Notes: generated by a model from the sequence alone, not told the origin. 64,000 nucleotides of DNA from Yamadazyma tenuis (GCF_029203305.1 NC_089466.1:434001-498000); one strand, 5' to 3'; shown: positions 1 to 11,233, counted from the stretch's first letter. A program made the numbers and translations.

Positions 1-1218
1 ACGGTTTTAAGGTGCCTTTGCGCTTACAGGGGCAAAAGATTGGTGTATTATAATTATGCTGTTGTTCGATTGGTTAATTCCTTCTACTTATATCCATACT
101 CTGCAGTGGATCTTGCGGGTATAATCTCTTTGGCCATATCGGGACTGGATGATGTGTACTTTGCAAATATCATCTATGGGAAGCTAAGTAACAAAATCAC
201 AAAAAATGAATGTTCCATGGACCTTCTGCTAGCTTTGAAAGATTTAATTTTGAAAAACGTAGAGTTGGGACATCACGAAACTGCATTAGAGATATGGAGA
301 AACTCCAAAGACTTGAAATATGTATTTGATGATCCTGATGTGCATTTATCATTTCTTGGTAACTTGAACGGACATTATGCCGACCTTTTCCTACGAGAGG
401 CGAACCTAGATGAATCCAAAAGAGAAATTGTGGATGCTTTGATACGGGTTGTTGGATCTAAAGATTCTGAGTTACTTGAGTGTATAATGTTGAAGATCGG
501 GTCTCCTGTGAGACGTCTGACACTTTCTGCTTTGTTTGAAGCATTTCTCAAGCAAAGGAAGGATGCTGAATCAGAGAAGGTCCTTCAGTCAATATTTAAA
601 ACAAGAACAGGTTTAGCTCCCCAAGATTTTAGCCAAATAGCCAAAAAAGTGTTAGAAGTGAATGATGTGGAGAAAGCCATTGATATGGCACTGAGTTATC
701 ATATCAAAATATCTGGAGGTGGTTACGTACATATTTTTGAGCATATCCTTATGAATGAAGAACCTCAGAAATACAATGCATTCTTCAATACGATGGTAGA
801 AAAAATGAAGGATGCTGATAATGACTCAAGATCATTACTTTTTCCTATACTTGTTAGATATTTGTCAATCAAGTATCATGTACGTTTAAGTCGAAGCTTT
901 ATCAGTTCTATGGTGAAGAACTTTCATACAAGCGACTCAACCCCAGATATATCTGAACTTCCAGATTTAGGGAAATATTCTCTTACAAATGATATTTATA
1001 ATGTGATTTACTTCAGTCCTTCCAGCTTTCAAAAGGGTTTAGTTGTTCTTTTAGAGGAAGCCTTAAAATCAAAGGAATTGGATATTGTCAAATGGTGCAT
1101 TACAGAACTACGACAAGAAGGATTCTTAGTCCAGGAAATCCTTTCTTTGATCAAGAATTTCAACCCCTCTCTTTTTAGAGAATTATTCCACGAAGATATC
1201 GAAAACAGTATCAGATAA
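1..1218 (+). CDS. Helical-repeat (PPR-like) protein, 3' part only
   Basis: The reading frame is open from the first base of the window to the stop at 1216-1218, so the gene starts upstream and about 405 codons of its C-terminal part are seen. The product is almost entirely alpha-helical, with paired-helix stretches such as the one around ALEIWRNSKDLKYVF. That pattern resembles the yeast pentatricopeptide-type proteins that act on mitochondrial RNAs. I cannot name a specific orthologue. No catalytic motif or membrane segment is visible. The gene converges on MRPL36, a mitochondrial ribosomal protein, with 54 bases between the stops. The coding status is firm; the PPR-like assignment is an inference from helix spacing. 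Confidence 0.7.
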   Translation, partial: TVLRCLCAYRGKRLVYYNYAVVRLVNSFYLYPYSAVDLAGIISLAISGLDDVYFANIIYGKLSNKITKNECSMDLLLALKDLILKNVELGHHETALEIWRNSKDLKYVFDDPDVHLSFLGNLNGHYADLFLREANLDESKREIVDALIRVVGSKDSELLECIMLKIGSPVRRLTLSALFEAFLKQRKDAESEKVLQSIFKTRTGLAPQDFSQIAKKVLEVNDVEKAIDMALSYHIKISGGGYVHIFEHILMNEEPQKYNAFFNTMVEKMKDADNDSRSLLFPILVRYLSIKYHVRLSRSFISSMVKNFHTSDSTPDISELPDLGKYSLTNDIYNVIYFSPSSFQKGLVVLLEEALKSKELDIVKWCITELRQEGFLVQEILSLIKNFNPSLFRELFHEDIENSIR

Positions 1219-1272
1219 TCATCTATTATATTATGTACATGCAAAATAACAACGAAACAGGTAGGTATGGTT

Positions 1273-1758
1273 TTATTTCTTAGATTTCAGTTGTTTTTTG
1301 TCAAACAACTTTCCACCGCTGGCCACCTCTTTCACATTTTGGCCCAATAACTCTATTAAGCCATCCTTTTGGGTACTATTAGTTTCCGACGTCTCGGACG
1401 TAGCTTCTATACTTGGCAGAAAAGATGCAAATCTTTGATTGAACTTGTTAACCTTTCCAGTGGCATTTGGATCCACCGCCACTAAATCAGATCTATTTGG
1501 GTTCCATAATACACTATTCCTCTGGTCGTTGATCATTCTGATTTCATCTTTAGGGGCTTGGGATCTTCTTTTAATCACAGAACCATCGCTTAATTCGACC
1601 AAAGTCTCGAATTGATGGAAAATAGCAGGTCTTGCTTTTCCCAATTTTATCTTTCTCATCACTCTCCTGTTTGATAAGTGCACATCACCCTTCATGGCAA
1701 TACCCCTAGCAAACTCTCTTTGAATAGAGAGTTTACCTATCATCATATTTCTGAACAT
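1273..1758 (-). CDS. MRPL36: Mitochondrial large-subunit ribosomal protein bL31m
   Basis: The core, with KIQLGK-like [14 protein letters not shown], then [13 protein letters not shown] and [11 protein letters not shown], matches the yeast mitochondrial L31-type protein Mrpl36. The frame is open up to 1908, but that would overlap CCT7. I chose the ATG at 1756-1758, which gives 161 residues beginning [19 protein letters not shown]. This leader is rich in Met, Arg and Lys with few acidic residues, as expected for a mitochondrial presequence. The C-terminus is Lys-rich. The gene is divergent from CCT7, with only 89 bases between the two starts. The product acts in the mitochondrial 54S ribosomal subunit. 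Confidence 0.92.
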   Translation of the reverse strand: MFRNMMIGKLSIQREFARGIAMKGDVHLSNRRVMRKIKLGKARPAIFHQFETLVELSDGSVIKRRSQAPKDEIRMINDQRNSVLWNPNRSDLVAVDPNATGKVNKFNQRFASFLPSIEATSETSETNSTQKDGLIELLGQNVKEVASGGKLFDKKQLKSKK

Positions 1759-1847
1759 TGTTATATTGAAAAAACTTTTGCACCAAAATCCTTCGCGAAT
1801 TTTGTTCGTTGAAAACTTTTGCTGAGCGATAATTGATCTAATTGAAA

Positions 1848-3470
1848 ATGGCATTTTCAACACAGACTCCCACCATCGTGGTTTTGAAGGAGGGAACGGA
1901 TACCTCACAGGGTAAAGGCCAGATAATTAATAATATTAATGCTTGTTTGGCCATCCAGGACACCTTGAAACCTACCTTGGGTCCATTTGGTTCTGATATT
2001 CTTATTGTATCTTCTAATGGCAAAACCACTATTTCTAATGATGGTGCCACTATTTTGAAGTTATTAGATATTGTTCATCCAGCAGCCAAAATGTTAGTTG
2101 ATATATCCAGAGCGCAAGATGCTGAAGTTGGTGATGGTACAACATCTGTTACCATTTTAGCAGGTGAACTATTGAAGGAAAGTAAAAGTTTTATTGAAGA
2201 TGGTATCTCATCTCATTTAATCGCAAGAGGTTTGAGAAAGGCTTGTGATCTTGCAGTGGAAAGGATTCATGATATTGCAATTGAGGTTAAAAAGGATGAT
2301 CCTAAAGAATTCCGCCAATTATTAGAAAGATGTGCCACTACTGCCATGTCTTCGAAACTTATCAGTCAAAATTCAACATTTTTCACGAAGATGGTGGTAG
2401 ATGCTGTCTTAAGCTTGGACCAAGACTCATTGGATGAGAAATTGATTGGAATTAAGAAAGTGCCTGGTGGTTCAATGGAAGAATCCTTATTTGTGGATGG
2501 TGTCGCCTTTAAAAAGACATTCTCTTATGCAGGTTTTGAACAACAGCCAAAGAAGTTTTCCAATCCTAAAGTTTTGAACTTAAATGTCGAACTTGAATTG
2601 AAGGCCGAAAAGGATAACGCTGAAGTAAGAGTCGAACAAGTCAAAGACTACCAAGACATTGTTGACGCTGAATGGAAAATAATATTTTCTAAGTTAGAAG
2701 CAATTCACAACAGTGGTGCCAATATTGTGCTCTCAAAATTACCAATTGGTGACTTGGCCACTCAATTTTTTGCCGACAGGGATATTTTCTGCGCTGGAAG
2801 AGTGGCCACAGAAGACATGGACCGAGTTATCCAAGCGGTTGGCGGAACAATACAATCCACGTGTTCCAATATTGTCGATAAAGACCTCGGAACTTGTGAA
2901 GTGTTCGAGGAGGTTCAAATTGGATCCGAGAGATATAACTTATTCAAGGGATGCCCCCAAGCTAGGACATGCACATTGGTTTTAAGAGGAGGTGCCGAGC
3001 AAGTCATTGCTGAGGTTGAGAGGTCATTACATGATGCAATTATGATCGTCAAAAGAGCCGTCAGTCATAACTCTGTAGTTGCTGGAGGAGGCGCTATTGA
3101 AATGGAATTATCCAAATATTTGAGAGAATTTGCAAGGTCAGTTGCTGGTAAACAACAGTTGGTAATTTCAGCTTTCGCCAAAGCTTTGGAAGTCATTCCT
3201 AGACAGCTTTGTGAAAATGCTGGTTTAGATGGTATAGAATTGTTGAATAAGTTAAGAAGCGCCCATGCGAGAGGTGAGAAGTCGATGGGAATAGATTTTC
3301 ACAAGGAGTCAATTGGCGATAACATGGAGAGTTTTATTTGGGAACCAGCATTAGTGAAAATAAATGCTCTCGAATCGGCTACAGAAGCAGCAATTGTTGT
3401 TCTTTCAGTTGACGAAACAATAAAAAGCGAAGACCCGTCGCAAGAAGGAAGAGGAAGGGGTGCATTTTAG
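1848..3470 (+). CDS. CCT7: Chaperonin TRiC/CCT subunit eta
   Basis: This 540-residue protein is a group II chaperonin subunit. The start [20 protein letters not shown] is diagnostic of the eta subunit, as against theta or the others. ATP-site motifs are [10 protein letters not shown] (from about residue 64) and GDGTTS (95-100). A third conserved segment, [13 protein letters not shown], lies near residue 410. The C-terminus ends in a short GRGRGAF tail typical of eta. The ATG at 1848 is preferred to a TTG two codons upstream. CCT7 forms part of the cytosolic double-ring complex that folds actin and tubulin, and actin is encoded 23 kb away in this window. Confidence 0.96.
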   Translation: MAFSTQTPTIVVLKEGTDTSQGKGQIINNINACLAIQDTLKPTLGPFGSDILIVSSNGKTTISNDGATILKLLDIVHPAAKMLVDISRAQDAEVGDGTTSVTILAGELLKESKSFIEDGISSHLIARGLRKACDLAVERIHDIAIEVKKDDPKEFRQLLERCATTAMSSKLISQNSTFFTKMVVDAVLSLDQDSLDEKLIGIKKVPGGSMEESLFVDGVAFKKTFSYAGFEQQPKKFSNPKVLNLNVELELKAEKDNAEVRVEQVKDYQDIVDAEWKIIFSKLEAIHNSGANIVLSKLPIGDLATQFFADRDIFCAGRVATEDMDRVIQAVGGTIQSTCSNIVDKDLGTCEVFEEVQIGSERYNLFKGCPQARTCTLVLRGGAEQVIAEVERSLHDAIMIVKRAVSHNSVVAGGGAIEMELSKYLREFARSVAGKQQLVISAFAKALEVIPRQLCENAGLDGIELLNKLRSAHARGEKSMGIDFHKESIGDNMESFIWEPALVKINALESATEAAIVVLSVDETIKSEDPSQEGRGRGAF

Positions 3471-3568
3471 CTTGTTCGTAAATTGTGTACTGTTTATAGT
3501 AATTGTCACACTCACAATAGCCACGAAATTTTTGAAGGACTGGCGCGCACCACCAAAGTTTTTGTTTA

Positions 3569-3583
3569 ACGCGCATTTCGCGT
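3569..3583 (-). promoter_or_regulatory. SCB/MCB-like cell-cycle elements before the G1 cyclin
   Basis: TTTCGCGT at 3576-3583 reads ACGCGAAA on the other strand. That contains the Swi4/6-type SCB consensus (CRCGAAA) fused to an MCB-like ACGCGA. A second CGCG core, ACGCGC, lies at 3569-3574. Both are about 105-120 bases upstream of the cyclin start at 3688, a sensible position for SBF/MBF control of a G1 cyclin. The motifs are read directly; binding is inferred. Confidence 0.45.
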
Positions 3584-3687
3584 CTTCGTGATTAAGGTTC
3601 AGTCCGAAGTTCATCACTTCATTTAAGTTCTCACGCCCGCTTTTTTTGAGTAGCATCTAATTCTTAACACTTTCTTTGATATCCAGC

Positions 3688-5046
3688 ATGGATGAAGTTT
3701 CACATAATAGATTGTATGGACCGCCACAGCGCCTTCCTTTGAAGCTGTATCCAAGAGAATTGGAAAGTTTAGAAACTATAGGGAACAAGAAATTAATTAA
3801 AGATTACAAGAAAAACATCAAGAGTTTCATGGCAAGACTTGAATCGAATAATGATATTAATCCTGCCATGATAGATCTCCAACCAGAAATTCAGTGGTTT
3901 ATGAGGCCGTTTCTTTTGGACTACATTATTGAACTTCACGGTTCATTCAGGCTCCAAGCCCAAACTTTGTTTCGCTGTTTTAATATCATTGACAGATATT
4001 GTGCTAAGCGGATAGTCTTCAAGAGGCATTATCAGTTAGTGGGTTGTACTGCTTTATGGATAGCTGCCAAATATGAAGATAAAAAGTCACGAGTTCCCAC
4101 TTTGAAAGAATTGTCGATAATGTGCCGTAACGCATATGACGAGGAGATGTTCATCCAGATGGAAAGACACGTACTCTCTACGTTGGAATGGTCTTTGGAA
4201 CGTCCAACTCTTGAGGATTGCCTTCAGTTGGCCATTGACCTGTTCATCGGTTTCGATAGCATTACTCCTATCAGAAATAGCAGTGATAATTCTATTGTGT
4301 CTGCTACAACAGCTGTAACTAGATTTTTGTGTGAATTGAGTTTGTATCACAGGGATTTTTTGAATTTTGAAACCTGCATAGTTGCGTCAGCAGCTAATCT
4401 TCTTGCATTATCGATGCTTAAAGTGCCTCATGGTGCTAACTACGTTCTAGGGCTCATCAGCACCAAACTCAGAGTAGAGGCTAATGCCGATACAGAAGAC
4501 TTAGAAAACGTCGAGCCAGAAATTTATGGTCTGTTCTTAACAGGCTTTGATGAACATACACTAATAAAAGTACGAAGAGTGTCATTGATGTTGGCAATCT
4601 TTCTAGAAGAGGCAAGTGAAGTGTTAACAACAAAGTACAAACCCTTGGGTGTTATGCTGGTTGTTGAGAACTTTATTGATACAAACCACCAGATTTTCGA
4701 AAAATTAAGGGTTCACAAAACTGATGTTACAAAAATTGACGAGGAAAATTTCGAAGCCAACACACCAATCACTTTACTAGTTGACATATTGCTAAATATG
4801 CATGAGTCTTATGATGGTGAATTTGTTCATGATGCCCCTATCACACCACCGTCCATTTCAAGATCTATTTTTTCGGACCTACAAGCTTCATCCCCATCAT
4901 TTGGTACGCCAACGGTTTATAATATTGGGAAGGGAAGTCAGAGTCTGTTGCATGATATAAGGGAACCACAACTGTGTAAAACACTGTTTGCTTATAAATT
5001 CTCTCCGGATAGAGAAACTTCAGCTGTTAGAATGGGTAATTTTTAA
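3688..5046 (+). CDS. G1 cyclin (CLN type)
   Basis: The 452-residue product has an N-terminal cyclin box at about residues 55-200. It contains MRPFLLDYIIELHGSF, then LFRCFNIIDRYCAKR, then LVGCTALWIAAKYEDKKSR and a helix ending MERHVLSTLEWSL. The spacing and the KKSRVPTLKEL segment match fungal G1 cyclins of the CLN1/2/3 class rather than B-type cyclins. A second, more divergent cyclin fold follows. The C-terminal tail has TP and SP sites (about residues 390-420), suggesting phosphorylation-driven turnover. The ATG at 3688 was chosen over a TTG four codons upstream. The partner would be the Cdc28/Cdk1 kinase at Start. I do not assign CLN3, CCN1 or HGC1 because I cannot tell these apart without alignment. 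Confidence 0.88.
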   Translation: MDEVSHNRLYGPPQRLPLKLYPRELESLETIGNKKLIKDYKKNIKSFMARLESNNDINPAMIDLQPEIQWFMRPFLLDYIIELHGSFRLQAQTLFRCFNIIDRYCAKRIVFKRHYQLVGCTALWIAAKYEDKKSRVPTLKELSIMCRNAYDEEMFIQMERHVLSTLEWSLERPTLEDCLQLAIDLFIGFDSITPIRNSSDNSIVSATTAVTRFLCELSLYHRDFLNFETCIVASAANLLALSMLKVPHGANYVLGLISTKLRVEANADTEDLENVEPEIYGLFLTGFDEHTLIKVRRVSLMLAIFLEEASEVLTTKYKPLGVMLVVENFIDTNHQIFEKLRVHKTDVTKIDEENFEANTPITLLVDILLNMHESYDGEFVHDAPITPPSISRSIFSDLQASSPSFGTPTVYNIGKGSQSLLHDIREPQLCKTLFAYKFSPDRETSAVRMGNF

Positions 5047-5566
5047 TATCTATTATACCAAACATACAGCAAAATGCATTATAATGAAACAATAACCGCC
5101 ATAATGAATAAATACTAATATTTACCTCGCTCGCAAGAAATGAACCTCTCCGATGGAAAGGAAGTTGACGTGTATAACCTCTATTCTGGCCTAACTACCT
5201 TTTTGCATCCATTCAGTAATTTTTACCGCGTGTGGGTGAAATGACACAAAGTTGACATTACGATCTCACACCCAGAAACAAAAACAATCATTTTGGCGTT
5301 TCGTTAAGTGATTTATTCGTCGTTCGTTTACACTTTTCTCCAACTTGATAATAGTACATAGTATTTCAGGGAGTTTTGAAGAACCCAGAAAACAAAACTA
5401 CCGTACTTGTCCTTTAATTGTTTACAAATCCAACTAAACCCCCTTTGTTTACGTTGTGCATCGCTCTCGTCTACTTTACCACCAGAAGTTGGGAACCAAT
5501 ACCTTTTAAAACAATACTGACGTTGAAAAAGAATAAGATCACAGTCTGAAGAATTATTCATTTGAA
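5047..5566. other. Intergenic region, MYO1 promoter
   Basis: This 520-base gap lies between two genes on the same strand and must hold the cyclin terminator and the MYO1 promoter. No RNA gene or conserved coding frame was seen. Two CACCC-type segments occur near 5230-5275, but I cannot assign them to a factor. Confidence 0.5.
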
Positions 5567-8500
5567 ATGGCTGAAGATGAAGACTTTAACTCCAAGAATT
5601 GGGTGTGGATTCCGGATGAAGATGAGGTGTTCACTAGAGGTTACATCGTCGATTATTTGGAGAACAATCTATGCAAAGTTAACTACAAGGAAAACAATAA
5701 AGAGGCATCGAAATTGTTGGATACAAAAGAACTAAATCCTTGCAATCCCTCCAAGTTCAATAAGTGCAATGATATGGCCGAGTTAACCCATTTGAATGAA
5801 CCTTCGGTTATCTATAACTTGTATTTGAGATACATGGATAATTTGATTTATACTTATAGTGGTCTTTTCTTGGTGGCTATTAATCCGTACAAACTGTTGC
5901 CGATTTATAACACTGAGATGATAGATTTCTCTAAACCACATATTTACTCGATTGCTAAGTCGACTCATAACAATTTAGTCCAAAACAAAAAGGATCAATC
6001 TATTTTGGTCACAGGAGAATCAGGTGCTGGTAAAACAGAAAACACGAAGAAGATTATCCAATACTTGTCATCTATTTCTTCAAATGATTCAATTGATGAG
6101 AAGATCTTGCAAACAAATCCTATTATGGAAAGTTTCGGTAACTCAAAGACAATCAAGAATAATAATTCCTCCCGGTTTGGTAAGTTCATTAAAATTTATT
6201 TCAATAACACTACCCTTAAAGGGGCTAATATTGATTACTATTTGTTGGAGAAATCAAGGGTCATAAATCAACAAAATGGTGAAAGAAATTATCATATATT
6301 CTATCAGTTTTTGAAGGCTTATAAAAACTTGCCAAAATTCAAGTTGACTTCTAATCTTAAAGATTACAAATACCTTAGTAACAACAGTGATGATGGCTCT
6401 GACTATGATGTTACACACGATCAATATCTAAATGATGAAGAGGAATTTGATTGTCTTTTGGAAAGTTTCAGAATCATCGGGTTACACGAAGATGAAATTG
6501 AAAATATCTTCCAAGTTTTGGCATTGATCTTACACTTGGGTAATCTTGATTTCTCTAGCTGGAAAAGTGAACAAGCCAATTTTCATAAAGATTCCCCAAT
6601 TGATGAAGTTCTATTATTATTGAAGGTAGACAAGTCAACTTTTGAAACCAATTTATTAAGACCGAAAGTCAAAGCGGGTAGAGAATTCATTTCAAAATCT
6701 AAGAAACCACAGGAGGTTAAGTTTTTGATCGATTCCTTGTCCAAATTTTTATATGAAGTGATTTTCAACTTCATAATTACTAAGATCAATGAAAGTTTGA
6801 AATTGGATAACAAACCCTATCTGAATTTGAATGATTTTAACTTTATTGGTGTATTGGACATTGCTGGATTTGAAATTTTTAAGATCAATTCTTTTGAACA
6901 ATTGTGCATCAATTATACCAATGAAAAGTTGCAACAATTTTTCAATCACCACTCTTTCATTTTAGAACAAAGTGAATATTTGAAAGAAGATATCAAATGG
7001 GACTATATAGATTTCGGCAAAGATTTGCAGCCCACGATTGATTTGATTGAAAACCAGAAATCTCCCGAGTTTGGGGTTTTCAAAGTCTTAGATGAGGAAT
7101 GTTTAATGCCGAAGTCCAGTGATAATCAGTTCTTGGACAGACTATTGTCAAACTTCAAGAAGAACCCTAAATTCAAACCAAATAAATTCAAGAATGGATT
7201 TATAATAAACCACTATGCTGGAGAGGTTGAATATAATGTTGAGAATTGGTTGAATAAGAACAACGATCCTATCAGTGATCCATTGATAAACTTATTGTCA
7301 AGTTGCTCAAATGATTTCATCAAAACCTCTATGAAGCTTTTAAATGGTGGAAGTTCCAGCAAAAACAAGAAATCTCTTTCAAACAAATACAAGAAGCAGT
7401 TGAATGATTTGATGGAAGACTTGAACAATACTGAACCTCATTTTGTAAGATGCATATTACCCAACTTGGAGAAAAAACCAAACAAGTTTGACAAGAATTT
7501 GGTTTTAAATCAATTGAGATGCAATGGTGTTTTGGAGGGGATCAGAATCACTAGAGCAGGTTATCCTAACAAGATGGTTTTCGAAGATTTCTTTGGGCGA
7601 TATTCTGTGTTGAACCCCAAAGGGATTTTTACCAAGAATTTCAAGACCAATTGTGAATTGATTTTGAAACACATAGATTTGAATCATGAGACTTACAAAA
7701 TAGGAATTACGAAAATATTCTTTAAGAATGGAGTTCTTGGAAACCTTGAGGAGTTGAGGGATTTGTCCATCAAATCTATATTAACCAAACTCCAATCTGT
7801 AATCAGAGGAAATATATCAAGGAAGTTTTTCAAAAATGAGATTGAAAAGATCCAAAACGGTCAAGTAATTGCAAAGAATTTCAAGCTCATCCATGATTTT
7901 AAGCTGAGCCCTACTCAAGGTAATTTATGGTATAACTTGTTCATCCAAGTAAAGCCACTACTTGAAGATTCAATAAAATTGATGAATTCTAAGGAAATTA
8001 ATAACAACCTCAAGGATATTAAGTTAAAATTGAAGGATGCAGAAAAATTGAACAAGAACTACGAAGTTGAACATGAAAGGTTAAATGGAACTTTAACTAG
8101 CTTGCAATCTAAATATGATGAAAATTTCAAGAGCATCAAAGAAAAAGATGAGTTAATTAAGTCTTTGAAAAAAGATGAAAAGGCATCCTCGAAGAAATTG
8201 AAGGAGTTAGAAGTGTCTTTGAAGGACATAGAGGGTCAGAATTCTTCTTTGGCCACAGAGAAATCTAAGATAATGGAAAGTTTGAAGGACTTGGAAGTGA
8301 AACACAAAGAACTAGAAAGACAATTCACACAAATGTTAAAAGAGCACGAAAGTTTGAAAGAAAGCTATGAGTCAAGTAAGCATTTTAAGCATGAATTGGA
8401 AACTGAAAAAGCTAATCATGAAAAGTCAATTGATATTTTGAAGATTCAACAAACCAAGCTACAGAAGTTGGGTGACCTGAACAAAGCTATCAAAGAGGAA

Positions 8501-11182
8501 ATATCCTCTGTCAAGCTGGACAAATCTACACTTGCTTCCAAATTTGAAACCTTATTGAGAACACATAAAGATTTGAATGACAAGCATACTGAATTGGTTA
8601 AGTCCTTCGGTAACAGTAAGACTAATAACGACTCCAAAATCGAAGAATTAAGTGCTGTGATCTCCAAACATAAAACCAGTTCAACACGAGATAAGGGGGA
8701 AATCTCCAAGTTGAGTACAGCTCTAAACAAATTAAGAAAAGACAACGAGGAATTGATTAACAACCTCAATAAATCCAACGTTGAAATACTCTCAGCTAAG
8801 AATGATTTGAAAGAATCACTTGGACACGCTAAATCACTACAAAGCAATATCGACTCGTTGAATGCTCTTAAGCAAGAGATAAATGATTACAAGCTTAAGG
8901 AACTCAAAAACCTAGAGTCTATCAAATCACTTACGGGTCAGTTGAATGAATCCAAGAAATTCAATGAGGTTAATGGTATCAAGATCAAAGAATACTCTTA
9001 CAAAATCATTGAACTTAATGATAAGGTTACCCAGCTTGAATCCCATAAGAAAGAAATAGAAAAAGAAAAAGAGAATCGGCCACCACCTATGCAACAAAAT
9101 TTCCAGCAGGTAATGCAGGACTACTCGACCTTGAAACTCAAGTTGAATGAAATCAATGCTAATTTAAGAACTGAAAAATTCGAAAACAAGAAGTTGACTG
9201 AGGAAATTTCGATTTTGAAAGTTAAACTCCAGAACAACGTTAGTCCATATAGCTCTCCCAACAAGCTAACAAGGAAGTCTCTCAATGTTGGTGAGGATCC
9301 TACCAGTGAGGGTAATAAGTTCTTGTTGAGACAAATTGATGACCTCAAGATTAAGTTAGAGCAGGAGGAAACGAATAGCACTCGGGCTGAGAATTATGCA
9401 ATCGAACTACAGAAGAAACTCAATAAACTTCAAAACACAAGAGGTTTAAATTCTTCAATTGACTTCGAAAAAAGGTACAGAGAAAGTCAGCTTCGTATCA
9501 GCGAATTGGAGACCAAATTCTCGAATTTGTTTGAAGCAGTTTCTCCAAACACTACTCCAACTAAATTGACCAAATCTGAAAGCTTTGGGAGATCTTCTTT
9601 GATTAATAAAACCTTGGAAAATGCTAACCAAGACTTTGTTAGAATCTACAGTGACGTCACTAAAACACTCAAGAGTACAAGAGATGAGTTAACAAATTCC
9701 AAGCTGGAAATTTTAAGGTTGAAGTCTTTATTAAGGGAAAGCGAAGATGAATTGTATCAAATAAAGAGAGACCAGCACAAAACCTCCATCGAAAACTATG
9801 AAAATGAGTTAGCCCAATTGAAAGTCAAACAAGAAAACTTGAAGTCAAGAAACGAGGATATGACCAAAAGTGTCGACTTGTACAAAAAGAGAAGTGACGA
9901 GTATTTCAAGAAGCTTGAATTGGCCGAAAATGCAGTGAGCATCTCAAAAAGACATGAAGAAAACGCTACTAAAGAGTTGAATGAGATCAAAACCGAATTC
10001 AAATTAATCAAGGAAGAATTGAAAGCCTGTGCAATCTTAATTAAGGATTTGAATAAGGAAAAGACGAAGTTGAACAACGAAATCAAAGACAGAGATCACC
10101 AAATTGCCAAATTGAAGGAGGAGTTGAAAGATATTAACGATAAGATAGCTTACAATAAGCAAATTTATGAAAACAAAGAAATCCATGGAAACTTGAAATC
10201 TGAGATCCATAATTTGAATAACGAATTAAGCTTCAAGTTAGAGAATGAGTCGAAATTGATCAAAGAGAACAAGCAATTATTGATTGACAACGAGACATTG
10301 TTGAAACGAAAATCTAATTTAGAAAGGGATTTTGAAGTTCAATTGGACAGAGTTGATGAGTTGGAGGTTAAGCAAGATGAATTAAACAAAAAGCTCAGAG
10401 TCTTGGAGAACGAAAAAATCATTAACGAAAGAAAGATTGGTAACCTCAACAAACAAGTTGTCAATTTGAAGGAGCTCATCAATGATATTACCTTACAAAG
10501 AGATGATTTACTCGAAGTGAAAGATAAGATGGAGGAAGAACAAATGATTTTAAGCCAAAATTTGGACGAAAAGAAGTTTGAGATTTCTTCATTGCAGTCG
10601 GATATGAAAATCTTGAGAGAACATCTTGAAGTCCAACGATTGGAATCACTGGAGATTCAGCTGGAACTAAATCAATCCAAGTCGTCCACTTCTGAAGATG
10701 TGGAAAATTACTCCAAGTTGAAGAAAGAAAATTTGGTGGTTTCTCAAGAAAATGATGCGTTAATTAGGATCAACAATGAATTGAAACAAAAGGTTAGTAA
10801 TTTGGAGAACAAATTGTACAATGATGAACAAATTAAGTATTGGGAAAATAAATTGGATGAATTGAACGATAAATTAGACCTGTCCAATACCGAAAACTAC
10901 AAGTTAAACAAGATTGCATACAACTACGAGCAAGAAGTTAAAGGACTCAAAATCAGATTTGAAAACGATTCGAAACTTGTCAAGAAGTACAATGATGAAA
11001 ACTTCGATCTCAAAAATAAAATAAATCATTTCAAGAGCTCCTTGGATATACTACAAACAGAAAGCTTTGAAAAGGATCTCAAAATTAAAACTTTTGAACG
11101 TGATAGCTTGGAGATGAAAGAGAACAACTTGATGTTAGAGAAAGAAGTATTAGAGCTTAGGGCCAAACTAGGCATTTCTTAG
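5567..11182 (+). CDS. MYO1: Conventional (class II) myosin heavy chain
   Basis: The protein is 1871 residues. An N-terminal SH3-like segment starts near WVWIPDEDEVF. The motor follows, with P-loop GESGAGKT (150-157), switch I NNNSSRFGK and switch II DIAGFEIFKINSFEQL, then the relay region. The neck has about one degenerate IQ motif (LQSVIRGNISRKFFK). From about residue 800 to the end it is a very long coiled coil, as in a two-headed myosin II. The rod is interrupted by proline-rich points: PPP at 1172-1174, and SP/TP clusters near 1225 and 1330, which could be hinges or phosphorylation sites. The length is close to the S. cerevisiae protein. Its role is the actomyosin ring in cytokinesis. A second myosin (class V) lies at 39145-43839. 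Confidence 0.96.
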   Translation: MAEDEDFNSKNWVWIPDEDEVFTRGYIVDYLENNLCKVNYKENNKEASKLLDTKELNPCNPSKFNKCNDMAELTHLNEPSVIYNLYLRYMDNLIYTYSGLFLVAINPYKLLPIYNTEMIDFSKPHIYSIAKSTHNNLVQNKKDQSILVTGESGAGKTENTKKIIQYLSSISSNDSIDEKILQTNPIMESFGNSKTIKNNNSSRFGKFIKIYFNNTTLKGANIDYYLLEKSRVINQQNGERNYHIFYQFLKAYKNLPKFKLTSNLKDYKYLSNNSDDGSDYDVTHDQYLNDEEEFDCLLESFRIIGLHEDEIENIFQVLALILHLGNLDFSSWKSEQANFHKDSPIDEVLLLLKVDKSTFETNLLRPKVKAGREFISKSKKPQEVKFLIDSLSKFLYEVIFNFIITKINESLKLDNKPYLNLNDFNFIGVLDIAGFEIFKINSFEQLCINYTNEKLQQFFNHHSFILEQSEYLKEDIKWDYIDFGKDLQPTIDLIENQKSPEFGVFKVLDEECLMPKSSDNQFLDRLLSNFKKNPKFKPNKFKNGFIINHYAGEVEYNVENWLNKNNDPISDPLINLLSSCSNDFIKTSMKLLNGGSSSKNKKSLSNKYKKQLNDLMEDLNNTEPHFVRCILPNLEKKPNKFDKNLVLNQLRCNGVLEGIRITRAGYPNKMVFEDFFGRYSVLNPKGIFTKNFKTNCELILKHIDLNHETYKIGITKIFFKNGVLGNLEELRDLSIKSILTKLQSVIRGNISRKFFKNEIEKIQNGQVIAKNFKLIHDFKLSPTQGNLWYNLFIQVKPLLEDSIKLMNSKEINNNLKDIKLKLKDAEKLNKNYEVEHERLNGTLTSLQSKYDENFKSIKEKDELIKSLKKDEKASSKKLKELEVSLKDIEGQNSSLATEKSKIMESLKDLEVKHKELERQFTQMLKEHESLKESYESSKHFKHELETEKANHEKSIDILKIQQTKLQKLGDLNKAIKEEISSVKLDKSTLASKFETLLRTHKDLNDKHTELVKSFGNSKTNNDSKIEELSAVISKHKTSSTRDKGEISKLSTALNKLRKDNEELINNLNKSNVEILSAKNDLKESLGHAKSLQSNIDSLNALKQEINDYKLKELKNLESIKSLTGQLNESKKFNEVNGIKIKEYSYKIIELNDKVTQLESHKKEIEKEKENRPPPMQQNFQQVMQDYSTLKLKLNEINANLRTEKFENKKLTEEISILKVKLQNNVSPYSSPNKLTRKSLNVGEDPTSEGNKFLLRQIDDLKIKLEQEETNSTRAENYAIELQKKLNKLQNTRGLNSSIDFEKRYRESQLRISELETKFSNLFEAVSPNTTPTKLTKSESFGRSSLINKTLENANQDFVRIYSDVTKTLKSTRDELTNSKLEILRLKSLLRESEDELYQIKRDQHKTSIENYENELAQLKVKQENLKSRNEDMTKSVDLYKKRSDEYFKKLELAENAVSISKRHEENATKELNEIKTEFKLIKEELKACAILIKDLNKEKTKLNNEIKDRDHQIAKLKEELKDINDKIAYNKQIYENKEIHGNLKSEIHNLNNELSFKLENESKLIKENKQLLIDNETLLKRKSNLERDFEVQLDRVDELEVKQDELNKKLRVLENEKIINERKIGNLNKQVVNLKELINDITLQRDDLLEVKDKMEEEQMILSQNLDEKKFEISSLQSDMKILREHLEVQRLESLEIQLELNQSKSSTSEDVENYSKLKKENLVVSQENDALIRINNELKQKVSNLENKLYNDEQIKYWENKLDELNDKLDLSNTENYKLNKIAYNYEQEVKGLKIRFENDSKLVKKYNDENFDLKNKINHFKSSLDILQTESFEKDLKIKTFERDSLEMKENNLMLEKEVLELRAKLGIS

Positions 11183-11233
11183 ATAATTTTGTACAGTGTA
11201 TAAGACTAAGATTATTTACAAGAGATAAATAGA

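Noticed and set aside
1759..1908. N-terminal extension of MRPL36 to 1908.
   Set aside because: It would run through the CCT7 start. The 161-residue form has a better presequence and family length.
5328..5561. A 77-codon minus-strand frame in the MYO1 promoter.
   Set aside because: No recognisable protein, and it overlaps the region needed for MYO1 transcription.
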